Positions 1-8,441 of a DNA stretch of 64,000 bases are shown here, in pieces. Source of the DNA: VFJZ01 sp046598415 (GTDB lineage Bacteria > Actinomycetota > Thermoleophilia > Gaiellales > F1-60-MAGs149); NCBI GenBank assembly GCA_046598415.1, contig JBKJIG010000060.1, positions 1-64,000 of the forward strand, in the 5' to 3' direction. The notes below the pieces were generated by a model. That model saw only the letters and a program-made list of their open reading frames with translations. It was not told where the DNA came from and ran no database searches. Numbering within the stretch: the stretch's first letter is position 1; every line of letters starts with the position of its first letter. Both the position numbers and the translations under genes were made by a program.

Positions 1-216
1 GACCAGATCACTCGCATCGAGGTGCACGTCAGCGATGTAAACGCCGGCAAGTCCGGCACCGATGACAAGCGATGCCTGCTCGAAGCACGCCTCGCCGGCC
101 TCCGACCGCTCGCCGTCGACCATCAGGCCGCGACGGTCGACGGCGCGGTCGCGGGTGCGGCCCGCAAGCTCGTCCGAATGCTCGACAGCACGCTCGGCCG
201 ACTCGCCCAACCGTAG
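1..216 (+). CDS. HPF/RaiA-like ribosome-associated protein, 3' end only
   Basis: The frame is open from the first base of the window to a TAG at 214-216, giving 71 residues of C-terminus. It contains a typical core of the HPF/RaiA (sigma-54 modulation) fold: RIEVHVSD, then a DDKRC segment, a basic-aromatic-free strand and a C-terminal helix with KLVRMLDSTLGRL. Members of this family bind the 30S subunit and help hibernate ribosomes or protect them in stress; some short relatives are stand-alone proteins of about 100 residues. The start lies outside the window, so full length, promoter and neighbours upstream are unknown. Family assignment is by motif memory and is fairly secure; the physiological role is inferred. 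Confidence 0.7.
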   Translation, partial: DQITRIEVHVSDVNAGKSGTDDKRCLLEARLAGLRPLAVDHQAATVDGAVAGAARKLVRMLDSTLGRLAQP

Positions 217-331
217 ACACGCGCAACCTGCTGACACGCGTCCCGAGAGCGGTGCCACGCGCCGTCGCCACCTCGCGACGGACGATGCTTGCAGGAGAGG
301 GCCGCGACTCGACCTGCCCTGCCCGCCGGGT

Positions 332-1438
332 TCAGCTGGTCTTGGCCTTCGCCCTGTCCTTCTCATAGACGGGGTGCTGCACGACCTCGCCGGCCACCGG
401 GCGGCCGTCGACCTCGGCGACGAAGGCCTGTCCGACCACGAGGCGATCGCGATCGATCTTGGCAAGTCCGAGCGTTGCGCCGTCGAGATACGGCGAGAAG
501 ACCGCCTGCGTCACGAAGCCGACGTCCGTGCCGTCGATCGAGATCCGCGCCCCTGTTGCCAGGTCGCCGCCCTCGTCGAGGCGGACGCTGGTCAGCCGTC
601 GGCGTGTCGCCTCGCCGTCGCGCAGGCAACCTTCGCGCCCCGGAAAGGGGCCTTTCTCGTAGTTGACCGACCAGCCGAGGCCGCACTCGTACGGCGAGAC
701 GGTCGAGTCGTACTCGACGCCGCCGATGATGAAGCCGCCCTCGATTCGGAACAGGTCGAGCGCGACCATCCCGATCACCGCCATCCCGCGCGGCGTGCCG
801 CCGGCGAGCAGGGCGTCCCACAGTTCGAGCGCCCGGGCCTGCTCGACCCAGAGCTCGTAGCCCAGCTCGGCGGTGTAGCCGAGCCTCGTCATGAAGACGG
901 GGATGCCGGCGACCTCGATGTCCTCGCGGAACGTGTAGTACGGGAAGGCTTCGTTCGAGATATCCGTCGCCGTCAGGGACTGCAGGATCTCGCGGCTGCG
1001 CGGGCCTTGCAGGCAGAGGTGGGGAATCGCGTCGGTGATCTCCGAGACGGTGATGCCGGGCGGCGCCGCCGCACGAAACACCTCGAAGTCGCGATCGTTG
1101 GCTCCGCAGAAGCGGATCTGGTCCGCCGCCCGGACGAGGACGGTGCAGTCGTCGATCATCTTGCCGTTGTCATCGGTCAGCGCGCCATACGCCATCCGAC
1201 CCGGGGCGAGGGACGCAACGTCACGGGTCACGATCGAGTTCACGAAGGCCTGGGCGCCGGTGCCGTCGATATCGATCTTGCGGAGCATCGAGAAGTCCAT
1301 CAACGCCGCCGCCTGACGGCACGCCCGCCACTCGGCCTGCGTGTCCGTCACGACCGACGGCGCGAGGTAGCCGAACAGGTCCATCCACTCGCCCGTCATC
1401 GCAGCGAGACGCTCGTGGAATACCGTCGCCCTGCTCAC
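332..1438 (-). CDS. GcvT-family aminomethyltransferase / folate-dependent demethylase
   Basis: A 368-residue protein, the usual length for GcvT-like T-proteins, starting with GTG at 1438 behind an AGGAGG Shine-Dalgarno at about 1443-1449. The family transfers a one-carbon unit from a methylamine-type substrate to tetrahydrofolate. Visible family features are the N-terminal DFSMLRKIDIDG segment, the CLQGPRSREIL strand-helix, the GYTAELGYELWV segment and the FRIEGGFIIGG stretch of the folate-binding half, followed by the smaller C-terminal barrel. It is not next to the gcvPA/gcvPB pair at 31270-34232 and no gcvH is nearby, so it may act on another substrate (dimethylglycine, sarcosine or DMSP-like) instead of being the glycine-cleavage T-protein. 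It stands alone, transcribed away from a 540-bp empty region. Confidence 0.85.
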   Translation of the reverse strand: MSRATVFHERLAAMTGEWMDLFGYLAPSVVTDTQAEWRACRQAAALMDFSMLRKIDIDGTGAQAFVNSIVTRDVASLAPGRMAYGALTDDNGKMIDDCTVLVRAADQIRFCGANDRDFEVFRAAAPPGITVSEITDAIPHLCLQGPRSREILQSLTATDISNEAFPYYTFREDIEVAGIPVFMTRLGYTAELGYELWVEQARALELWDALLAGGTPRGMAVIGMVALDLFRIEGGFIIGGVEYDSTVSPYECGLGWSVNYEKGPFPGREGCLRDGEATRRRLTSVRLDEGGDLATGARISIDGTDVGFVTQAVFSPYLDGATLGLAKIDRDRLVVGQAFVAEVDGRPVAGEVVQHPVYEKDRAKAKTS

Positions 1439-1977
1439 CTAAGGCCTCCTCGCCAATTCGGCGCGCCACGCTGCACAAGGATGCCGCAGCGATCCGCTCC
1501 GCCCCGACCCTGCCCCCGCGACGTCGCATGCGCTAACCGCGTGAAGCACGTCCGGGTGAGCGGCTCGCACGCTGCCGTAGCTTGTGGTGGCTCCATGCAC
1601 TGAGGCTCCTAGAGAGAGTCGGCCTGACTCGCGCGTCCGCCACTCGGCCGGCGAGTTCGGGACGAGTATACGGCCACGCTGGGCGACCTGCACCGACGCA
1701 AGCATCGACACAGCGCGCTCCGCGTCGTCCCGGTGAGGTGCTCGGGATCGCCAACTCGAGCGGCCTGACGCGACGATGCCGCCGTCGGCCATCGTGTCCG
1801 CCTCGTCGATGTTCCTTTCAGCCAGGGTCGACCGGAGAACCGATGGCCGGCGCTACCACCTCAACGCAACACGCCTCCGAATCTCCACCATGTATCGGGG
1901 CATGACCGCGCCCCGCCCACAAGGCGGACGGTCGGGGTCCTTGCGAGGCTGCTCCGGGCGAGAGTAGGATCACCGCA
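1439..1977. other. intergenic region without a recognisable gene
   Basis: About 540 bp between divergent genes. It holds the Shine-Dalgarno of the GcvT-family gene (about 1443-1449) at one end and a probable leaderless promoter for the next gene at the other. The open frames in it are arginine-rich, overlap each other on both strands and resemble no protein family I know. No tRNA, riboswitch or repeat was seen. Confidence 0.6.
1941..1970 (+). promoter_or_regulatory. probable leaderless promoter for the cNMP-binding protein
   Basis: A TTGCGA hexamer (1941-1946), an 18-bp spacer and TAGGAT (1965-1970) precede the ATG at 1978 by seven bases. This is the spacing expected when transcription begins at the A of the start codon, and no Shine-Dalgarno is present. 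The same arrangement recurs at 61075-61104 and 61270-61299. Confidence 0.5.
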
Positions 1978-2394
1978 ATGACAGGAATCACGACCAGCGA
2001 TGTGCTCGCCCGTGTGCCGCTCCTCGCGGGAGTGGACAAGAAGACGCTGAAGCGGCTTGCCGCGGAACTGAAGGGCCGAACGTTCGGCGCCGGTTCGAAC
2101 GCCACCGAGGAAGGTGGCACCGGGATCGGATTCTTCATCGTTCTCGACGGCACCGCGACGGTCACGATCGGCGGCGAGACGGTCAACACGCTCGGGCCGG
2201 GTGACTGGTTCGGCGAACTGGCGCTGCTCAGCACCGGCGGCGTCCGCACCGCGACGGTGAAGGCTGATACCGATCTCGAGTGCGTCGGCCTGACCGCGTG
2301 GGAGTTTCGCCCCTTCCTGGCAGCGCACCCGGAGGTCGCCTGGCAGGTCATGGACACGATGGCGGCGCGCCTCGAAGCGGGCTCGTCGACTTAG
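1978..2394 (+). CDS. small cyclic-nucleotide-binding domain protein
   Basis: A 138-residue protein made of one CRP/PKA-type cyclic-nucleotide-binding domain. The N-terminal helix (about 5-30) is followed by the beta-roll, and the phosphate-binding cassette is intact: FGELALL with Glu80 for the ribose and VRTATV with Arg90 for the cyclic phosphate. It has no helix-turn-helix, kinase or membrane domain, so it is a free-standing sensor or adaptor. The start is the ATG at 1978, just downstream of a TAGGAT box, without a Shine-Dalgarno. It precedes the giant secreted protein by 120 bp and lies within 25 kb of three cyclase domains. Ligand (cAMP, cGMP) and partner are not visible from sequence. Confidence 0.85.
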   Translation: MTGITTSDVLARVPLLAGVDKKTLKRLAAELKGRTFGAGSNATEEGGTGIGFFIVLDGTATVTIGGETVNTLGPGDWFGELALLSTGGVRTATVKADTDLECVGLTAWEFRPFLAAHPEVAWQVMDTMAARLEAGSST

Positions 2395-2459
2395 GTCACA
2401 TCGCTCGCCGCTTTAGGTGCCTACGTCACATTTCCCGCCGTAGTCGCATTGCGAATGCG
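2391..2459. promoter_or_regulatory. repeat-rich control region upstream of the giant secreted protein
   Basis: Three signals sit in the 120 bp before the gene at 2515. TTAGGT occurs at 2391-2396 and 2413-2418; GTCACAT occurs at 2395-2401 and 2425-2431, 30 bp apart; and CGCATT-GCG-AATGCG at 2445-2459 is a perfect inverted repeat with a 3-bp centre. Such a set suggests binding by a dimeric regulator. The regulator is unknown. A clear -35/-10 pair is not obvious. Confidence 0.35.
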
Positions 2460-2514
2460 CCGTTCCAGCGATCTTTGGCTATCTAGCGGGGAGCTCGTCT
2501 GGTAGAAGGGCGTC

Positions 2515-5500
2515 ATGGATTCACCCGGGCCGGGCTTCGCCGCAGCACGGCCGACCCGCGTAGCAGTCATTTCGGTGGTCGCCCTCTTGTTGGTCGCGAC
2601 GCCGTCGGCGTTTGCCGATTCGATCACGCTCGCTTCTGGCGTGAACCCTGTCTCCGTGACGGTCGCCGGCCAGGCGAACGCGTCTACCGCCGTCCTCGTC
2701 GCCAAGAAGCCCTTTTGGGGAAAGCCGGTCGGGACGAGCAAGTGGATAGGCCCGGATACCAACTCTGGCGTGACCACTGGCCCCAACACGATTACCACGT
2801 ACCGGACGACGTTCACCCTGCCGGCCGGTTTCATCGCGCCGGTGCTCCAGGTCTCGGTGATGGCGGACAACGCGGCGACGGTCCTCGTGAACGAGGTGCA
2901 GTTCGGCCAGCAGCCACAGCAGGACCTCGCCGACAACTACAAGGTGCCCTCCACCTTCACAACGTCGGCGGCGTCGTTCTCGGCCGGCACCAACACGCTG
3001 ACGGTCAACGTGCTCGACACGAACGGCGTCACGGGGCTCGACTTCTCGGCGACGGTCAGCTATGGGACGGCGCGCGACGTGAGCGGCGTGACGCTGAGCG
3101 GGCCCGCCACGACACCGACCGGCGCGACATCGGTCTCCCTGACGAGCCTCCCGGTCGGCAACCTGGTCGTGCAGCGAACGTCGCCGACCCAGAGCGCCGG
3201 CGTGGACGAGATCAGCACGCATCGCATCAGCACCGCGCGGATCTCGACGCATCGCATCTCCACGCACCGGATCTCCACGCACCGCATCTCCACGCACCGG
3301 ATCTCGACCCACCGGATCGCCGCAGCATTGAGCACGCACCGGATCGGCGGCGATGGCCTGCTGGCGGGGAATGACCTCGGGGCGCTGCTGGGCAATGCCA
3401 GTCTGGCCAGCCTGACACTGCTGCGCGACGGGGGGTGGCCGGCACTGCTCCGCGGCACGGATCTCGAGCATGCGCTACCCCAGAACAGCACGTTCGCTGA
3501 GGCCCTGCGCGCGTCTCCTGCGATCCGCGAGCTCACCGACCCCACCTGCGACGCCGACCCGACCTGTCAGCCCGTGACGATGGACGAGTTCGCGCTGGAC
3601 GGGTCCCCGCTCGGAGACATCCCCTGGATCGCCCTGTTGCTGCAGGGCGTGACCTGGGCTGACATCGCCGCGCCGGCCGGCTGGTGCGTCGACACCGCGG
3701 GGCAACCCATCGACGGCTGTCCGTCGCTGAACCCCCAGGACACCATCCTCGCGAGCGTCTTGAACGGCGTCCGACTGGATGCGACGGCGCTCGGCCTGCG
3801 GCGCGTGGGCGACATCGCCGCCGCCAAGCGCGGATCGCTGCTCGCGCTGTCCATCTCGGACCTGAACATTACGGGGACGGTGCTCGGCGACATCACGGCG
3901 AGCCAGATCGCAGCGGGTGGCGGAAACCTCGGCAACATCCTGACGGCGACCGGATATCCCGACTTGCGGACGGCCGCCGAGGCCGGGGCGATCAGGAGCA
4001 CGGCCACTTTCGGCGATCTGGGGTCGACGCTGGACGATGTCACCCTGGCCGCCGTCCTCCTGAGCTTCGTCGACGCGAACGACATGCCGTGGGAGCAGCT
4101 CGGCCTTGCCGACGCGCATCTCGAGCTCCTCTATCCGGGCCGATCCGTGACGACGCCGCTCAACTTCGTTTCCGAGCAACTCGCCTTCTCGCTCCCGTGC
4201 GGCCAGACCGCGACAGCCTCGGTCATGCTCCCCGCCGGCTTCGCCTACCGGCCTGGCTCGTCGCAGCTCGCCGCCGGAGCGGGCACGCCGGCCGGCATGG
4301 CGGATCCGGTCGCATCCGGGCGGACACTGACGTGGGCGGTACCGCCGGCGGGCTGCGCCGCCGGCGGAAATCAGTCGACGACCATTGGCTTCTTCGTCCT
4401 GCCGGGGTACTCCGTGGGCTCGTACCTGCTCGCCGGGTCGGTCACCGCCGACTTCACGGCGGCGCACGCCATTCCCGGCTCGACCACGATCAGCGTCGCG
4501 GCGGCCGCCACCTCGGTCAGCCTGCCCGCGCAGTGCTCGTCCTCCTCGTCGTGCAGCTCCGGGGTGCTCGCCGTCGGACAGATCACGAGCGCGACCGACA
4601 TCGACACCTACAGCCTGCGCGTGCCCGCCGGAAAGGAGCTCACCGTCACGGTGAGCGGCCTGAGCTACGACGCCGACCTCGTCCTCTACCCGCCCGCCGG
4701 GTCGCAGGGCGCCCAACTCCTGCACGGTACGGGCGCGACGCCAATACCGGTGGGGACGGTGCCGCTCGGCGACGTCGCGGCCGGCGACACGCTCCCGCCG
4801 ACCGCGGCGCAGGACATTCCGATCGTGCCGGCGACCGCGTCCATCGCCGGACTCTCCAGCTTCCGCGACCGCGAGCCCGAGTCGGTGTCGACGGTAACCG
4901 CGGCGGGAACGGGCGGCGACACGACCTATCGGATCCAGGTTGACGGATACAACGGCGCGCACGGGCCTGATCCGTACACGGTGATCGTCCGCGTCGACGA
5001 CCCACCCGTGCTGCCCCCGTGCGCAGCGAGCCCGTTCGCGGGTGCCAACGCGTCGGCGGGGGCTACGCTGCCGACCTCGATCGACCCTGCCGTCAACACG
5101 CTGTTCGTCGTCGACGCATCACGGATGGCGAAGGCCTACACCGCGGCCACGGCACGCTCGATTCTGGCGCGACTGGGCGACCCCGGCTGGCTCGCGGCCG
5201 GCGTGCGAGGGGCTGTGCTGCCCGTCGATGGGAGTGCGACGGTTGCCGCGGCCTTCGAGGCCTGGGATGCGAAGCCGTGCGATGTCGACCTCTCCAACAA
5301 GGTCGTGCGCGCGATCGACGACCTCATCGACGGATACAAGGTAGGCACGGGAGGCTGGGCCAACCTCCAGAACATCGTGATCGTCGGTGACGGGACGATC
5401 ATCCCGCACGCGGCGCTCCCCGACGGCACGACGGACACGAGCGAGCGCGACTTCCTCAGCGAGGCGCTGGCCGCGGGGTCGGGTCAGATTTCCGGCGCGG

Positions 5501-8439
5501 CGGGACGGAGCATGTTCCTCTCCGACGCGCCGTACGGCACGTTCGTGCCGCTCGCGATCCAGGGCCAGATCGCGTACATCCCGCAAGTCGCGCTGGGTCG
5601 CCTCGGCGGCAGCGGCGACACCGTCGGCCAGGCGATCGACCGGTTCCTGGCGGCAGGCGGCGTGGCCGACCCCGGTACGGCGTCGAAGACAGCGTTCGAG
5701 AGCGACTACGACTTCTTCACCGACGCGGGCGCCGCGACCACGGCCACGCTCACCGGCCTCGGATATGCCGTCAACCGCCTCACGGTGGCCGACGCCCTCG
5801 CGCCCTGGTCGGTGACCCAGTTCGTCGATGGTCTGCTGCCCGCCGGGGGAGCCGCGAGGCTGTTGGCGATCAACGCCCACTTCGACCCGAGCCGGATGCT
5901 CGCAGCGAGTGGCCTCGAGACCGGTGCCTCGACGGATCTGTTCACGACCGCCGACCTGGCCGCGTCACCGCTCGACAGCATGCGCCTGCGGGTGGTCTAC
6001 AGCATCGGCTGCCACTTCGGGCTCGACGTGCCCGACTCCCTCGCCCACGCCGTGCCCGACTGGCAGGAGACCTTCCAGGCAAAGGGGTCTGCGGTGATGA
6101 TCGGCAACCTCGGATACGGCATCGGAGACACCGCGTCGATCGGCTTCAGCGAACGGTTGATGGCCGGATTCACCGCCACCCTCGAGGGCGGCAACCAGAT
6201 CGGCGCCGGGCTGGTGCGCGCCCAGCAGGAATACGTGCGGTCGCGTTCCGTGATCAACCCCTATGACCTGAAGGCCGTCCAGGAGGTCGTGCTCTGGGGC
6301 ATGCCGATGTACCGACTTCCCGGGTCGGGATCGGCCCCCGCGGCGGGGACGACCGCCGCGATCACCACCGATCCCCGCTCTCAGCTTCCGTCCGCCACCG
6401 TGCGGGTGCATCCAGCACTGCAGACCGTTACCACGCCGGACGGTCGCCTGTACGTGACCAACGCCGGCCTCGACCAGGCTGTCCACCCGTACCCGATCCT
6501 GCCGGCGGCGGTGCTGGACGTTCCCGCCGGCGCGGGCCTCGTGGCGCACGGTGCCGTGCCACTGTCGTGGACGCTCGCGACGCTCGACGTGACGTCGGCC
6601 AACGCACCCAACGGGTACGCGTTCGCGAACGCGACGGTGGATAACGCAGCCGGCGAGCCGGCCCCGCCGTCCCGCACCATCTTCCCGACCGCGTTCTCCA
6701 CCATCGGGACGACCTACGGCGTGGATGGCTCCGCGCGTCAGAGCCTCGTCGTCGTACCCGCGCAGTTCCGTTCCGGCCCCGCCGGCAATCCCGGCTTCGG
6801 CCAGCTGCGCGAGTACACGGACGCAGATTGGCTCATCACGTATGCACCGGCATCGGTGACGGACTTCACCGGTCCGCAGTTCAGCGCCCTCACGGCCACC
6901 GAGCAGGGAGCGAACACGGTCGTGGTGGCGAACGTCGACGATGCGGCCGGCGTCGCGCGCGTACTGGTCCAGGTCCTGCGCAGCGGGCGCTACAGCCGCG
7001 TCGAGCTCGTGCGGCAGACCGGTACGCCCGGCCGGTGGGCGGGAACCGTTCCTGGCACCGACGTCACGCCCGTGCAGGAGGCGACCTACTTCGCCATCGA
7101 CGCCAACGGCAACACGGCGTCGGCGAACAACAAGGGCCCTGGCTACGTCCCGCTTCCCGCAGTCGCATCAGGCCCCGCCTCCCTGATCTTCTCGCCGGCC
7201 GCGCCGAGCGCCAGCGGCTGGTTCCTGACACACCCATCCGTCGCGGCCAGCGGCGCGGGCTACCGCGTGCAGATCGACGCGACCGGCACGCAGCAGGCGT
7301 CGGCGACCGTGCCCGACGGGGCGCATACGGTGTTCGCCTTCGACCCTGCGGGCCAGATCGTGAACGCGGTGCAGGCCTTCGTCGACACCGTCGATCCGCA
7401 GCTCGGAACCGCGCCCGACATCATCGTCGCCGCCACCGGCCCGGCCGGCGCACGCGTCGACTACCCGCTCCCGGCCGCCACCGACAACGTCGACCCCGCC
7501 CCGGACGTGACGTGCACGCCCGCCTCCGGCACGACGTTCCCGGCCGGCCGGACGACGGTGTCGTGCATCGCGACTGACCGCGCCGGCCGCACGTCGTCCG
7601 CTCAGCCGGTCGCGACCTTCGCCGTCGTGGTCGACGGCACGCCGCCGGTCGTGACTCCGGTCGTGACGGGCACACGCGGCCTGAACGACTGGTACACCGG
7701 CGATGTCACCGTCGCGTTCACGACCGTCGATCCCGAGTCCCCGATCGCGAGCACGGCGTGCGCCACGGTGACGGTCTCGGCCGACACCCCGGGCACCACC
7801 TTCACGTGCACTGCGACGAGCCTCGGCGGGACGCAGAGTGCGACGCTCACGGTGAAGCGCGACGCCACGGCTCCGGTCATCACGTGTCCGGTCAATGCCG
7901 TGTACACGCTCGGCCAGACGGGCGCGACGCTCACCGCGAGCGTTGCCGACCTCATGTCGGGCGCCCCCCTGAGCACCGTCACGGGCGCGATTGCAACGAC
8001 CGACGCCGGCGCAGGGTCCGTCGTTCTCGTTGCAACCGACGGGGCCGGCAACAACGGCTCGAACCGGTGCTCGTACCTCGTCGGCTACGGCTTCGCCCCA
8101 CCGGCCGGCTTCCTCTCACCTGCACCGAACTCCAAGTGGAAGGCCGGTCAGACGGTCCCGATCAAGATCCAGCTGACCGGAGCGGACGGTCAGCTGCTGG
8201 GCGACGCCGAGGCGAACGCGCTGGTGGCCGCGCCCGGCTGCCGGCTGATGTTCTCGGCGACCGGCGCGCAGAGCCTCGGCGCGTCGTGTATGCGGTACGA
8301 CGCCGGCTCGAAGCAGTTCCAGTACAACTGGAAGCTCAGCACGAAGGGCACCGGAAACGAGACGCTCCTGGTCACGATCTCCTATCCAGGCACGACGCAG
8401 ACCACCACGCGGAGCGTGGTGGTCACGATCACCCCCTGA
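2515..8439 (+). CDS. giant secreted protein with C25-like (clan CD) peptidase region, PPC, HYR and PxKF-type domains
   Basis: A 1974-residue exported protein. Residues 1-35 form a signal peptide (positive N-region, hydrophobic core, cut near SAFADS). In order: a beta-rich N-region; seven tandem 5-residue STHRI units (233-267); a region of about 290 residues rich in Leu/Asp; a DUF11-like beta segment (about 560-650); a PPC domain (about 683-830); a gingipain/C25-like region (about 860-1265) with candidate catalytic His1122 (in INAHFDP) and Cys1166 (in YSIGCHFG); beta-sandwich and HYR repeats (about 1627-1710); and a PxKF-like domain near the C-terminus (about 1862-1974). There is no LPXTG signal or C-terminal membrane helix, so it should be released or held non-covalently. 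AGAAGGG precedes the ATG. The stop is only 2 bp from the convergent next gene. Peptidase activity is inferred. Confidence 0.8.
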   Translation: MDSPGPGFAAARPTRVAVISVVALLLVATPSAFADSITLASGVNPVSVTVAGQANASTAVLVAKKPFWGKPVGTSKWIGPDTNSGVTTGPNTITTYRTTFTLPAGFIAPVLQVSVMADNAATVLVNEVQFGQQPQQDLADNYKVPSTFTTSAASFSAGTNTLTVNVLDTNGVTGLDFSATVSYGTARDVSGVTLSGPATTPTGATSVSLTSLPVGNLVVQRTSPTQSAGVDEISTHRISTARISTHRISTHRISTHRISTHRISTHRIAAALSTHRIGGDGLLAGNDLGALLGNASLASLTLLRDGGWPALLRGTDLEHALPQNSTFAEALRASPAIRELTDPTCDADPTCQPVTMDEFALDGSPLGDIPWIALLLQGVTWADIAAPAGWCVDTAGQPIDGCPSLNPQDTILASVLNGVRLDATALGLRRVGDIAAAKRGSLLALSISDLNITGTVLGDITASQIAAGGGNLGNILTATGYPDLRTAAEAGAIRSTATFGDLGSTLDDVTLAAVLLSFVDANDMPWEQLGLADAHLELLYPGRSVTTPLNFVSEQLAFSLPCGQTATASVMLPAGFAYRPGSSQLAAGAGTPAGMADPVASGRTLTWAVPPAGCAAGGNQSTTIGFFVLPGYSVGSYLLAGSVTADFTAAHAIPGSTTISVAAAATSVSLPAQCSSSSSCSSGVLAVGQITSATDIDTYSLRVPAGKELTVTVSGLSYDADLVLYPPAGSQGAQLLHGTGATPIPVGTVPLGDVAAGDTLPPTAAQDIPIVPATASIAGLSSFRDREPESVSTVTAAGTGGDTTYRIQVDGYNGAHGPDPYTVIVRVDDPPVLPPCAASPFAGANASAGATLPTSIDPAVNTLFVVDASRMAKAYTAATARSILARLGDPGWLAAGVRGAVLPVDGSATVAAAFEAWDAKPCDVDLSNKVVRAIDDLIDGYKVGTGGWANLQNIVIVGDGTIIPHAALPDGTTDTSERDFLSEALAAGSGQISGAAGRSMFLSDAPYGTFVPLAIQGQIAYIPQVALGRLGGSGDTVGQAIDRFLAAGGVADPGTASKTAFESDYDFFTDAGAATTATLTGLGYAVNRLTVADALAPWSVTQFVDGLLPAGGAARLLAINAHFDPSRMLAASGLETGASTDLFTTADLAASPLDSMRLRVVYSIGCHFGLDVPDSLAHAVPDWQETFQAKGSAVMIGNLGYGIGDTASIGFSERLMAGFTATLEGGNQIGAGLVRAQQEYVRSRSVINPYDLKAVQEVVLWGMPMYRLPGSGSAPAAGTTAAITTDPRSQLPSATVRVHPALQTVTTPDGRLYVTNAGLDQAVHPYPILPAAVLDVPAGAGLVAHGAVPLSWTLATLDVTSANAPNGYAFANATVDNAAGEPAPPSRTIFPTAFSTIGTTYGVDGSARQSLVVVPAQFRSGPAGNPGFGQLREYTDADWLITYAPASVTDFTGPQFSALTATEQGANTVVVANVDDAAGVARVLVQVLRSGRYSRVELVRQTGTPGRWAGTVPGTDVTPVQEATYFAIDANGNTASANNKGPGYVPLPAVASGPASLIFSPAAPSASGWFLTHPSVAASGAGYRVQIDATGTQQASATVPDGAHTVFAFDPAGQIVNAVQAFVDTVDPQLGTAPDIIVAATGPAGARVDYPLPAATDNVDPAPDVTCTPASGTTFPAGRTTVSCIATDRAGRTSSAQPVATFAVVVDGTPPVVTPVVTGTRGLNDWYTGDVTVAFTTVDPESPIASTACATVTVSADTPGTTFTCTATSLGGTQSATLTVKRDATAPVITCPVNAVYTLGQTGATLTASVADLMSGAPLSTVTGAIATTDAGAGSVVLVATDGAGNNGSNRCSYLVGYGFAPPAGFLSPAPNSKWKAGQTVPIKIQLTGADGQLLGDAEANALVAAPGCRLMFSATGAQSLGASCMRYDAGSKQFQYNWKLSTKGTGNETLLVTISYPGTTQTTTRSVVVTITP
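3211..3315 (+). repeat. seven tandem 15-bp units encoding ISTHR pentapeptides
   Basis: Seven in-frame units of exactly 15 bp, consensus ATCTCCACGCACCGG, at 3211, 3226, 3241, 3256, 3271, 3286 and 3301. Unit 2 is variant (HR replaced by AR). After one diverged unit (3316-3330) the segment AGCACGCACCGG recurs at 3331-3342. Differences are mostly at third codon positions, so the peptide has been kept by selection while the DNA drifted. The unit gives a regular Ile-Ser-Thr-His-Arg strip in the mature protein. Confidence 0.9.
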
Positions 8440-8441
8440 CC

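Noticed and set aside
62..1603. A 513-codon plus-strand frame across the GcvT-family gene.
   Set aside because: It is the antisense shadow of a protein with recognisable motifs, and its composition is Arg/Ala-rich without family similarity.
3211..3345. Short regular repeats that could be taken for a CRISPR array.
   Set aside because: The unit is 15 bp, has no spacers, stays in frame and encodes a conserved peptide. No cas gene is present.
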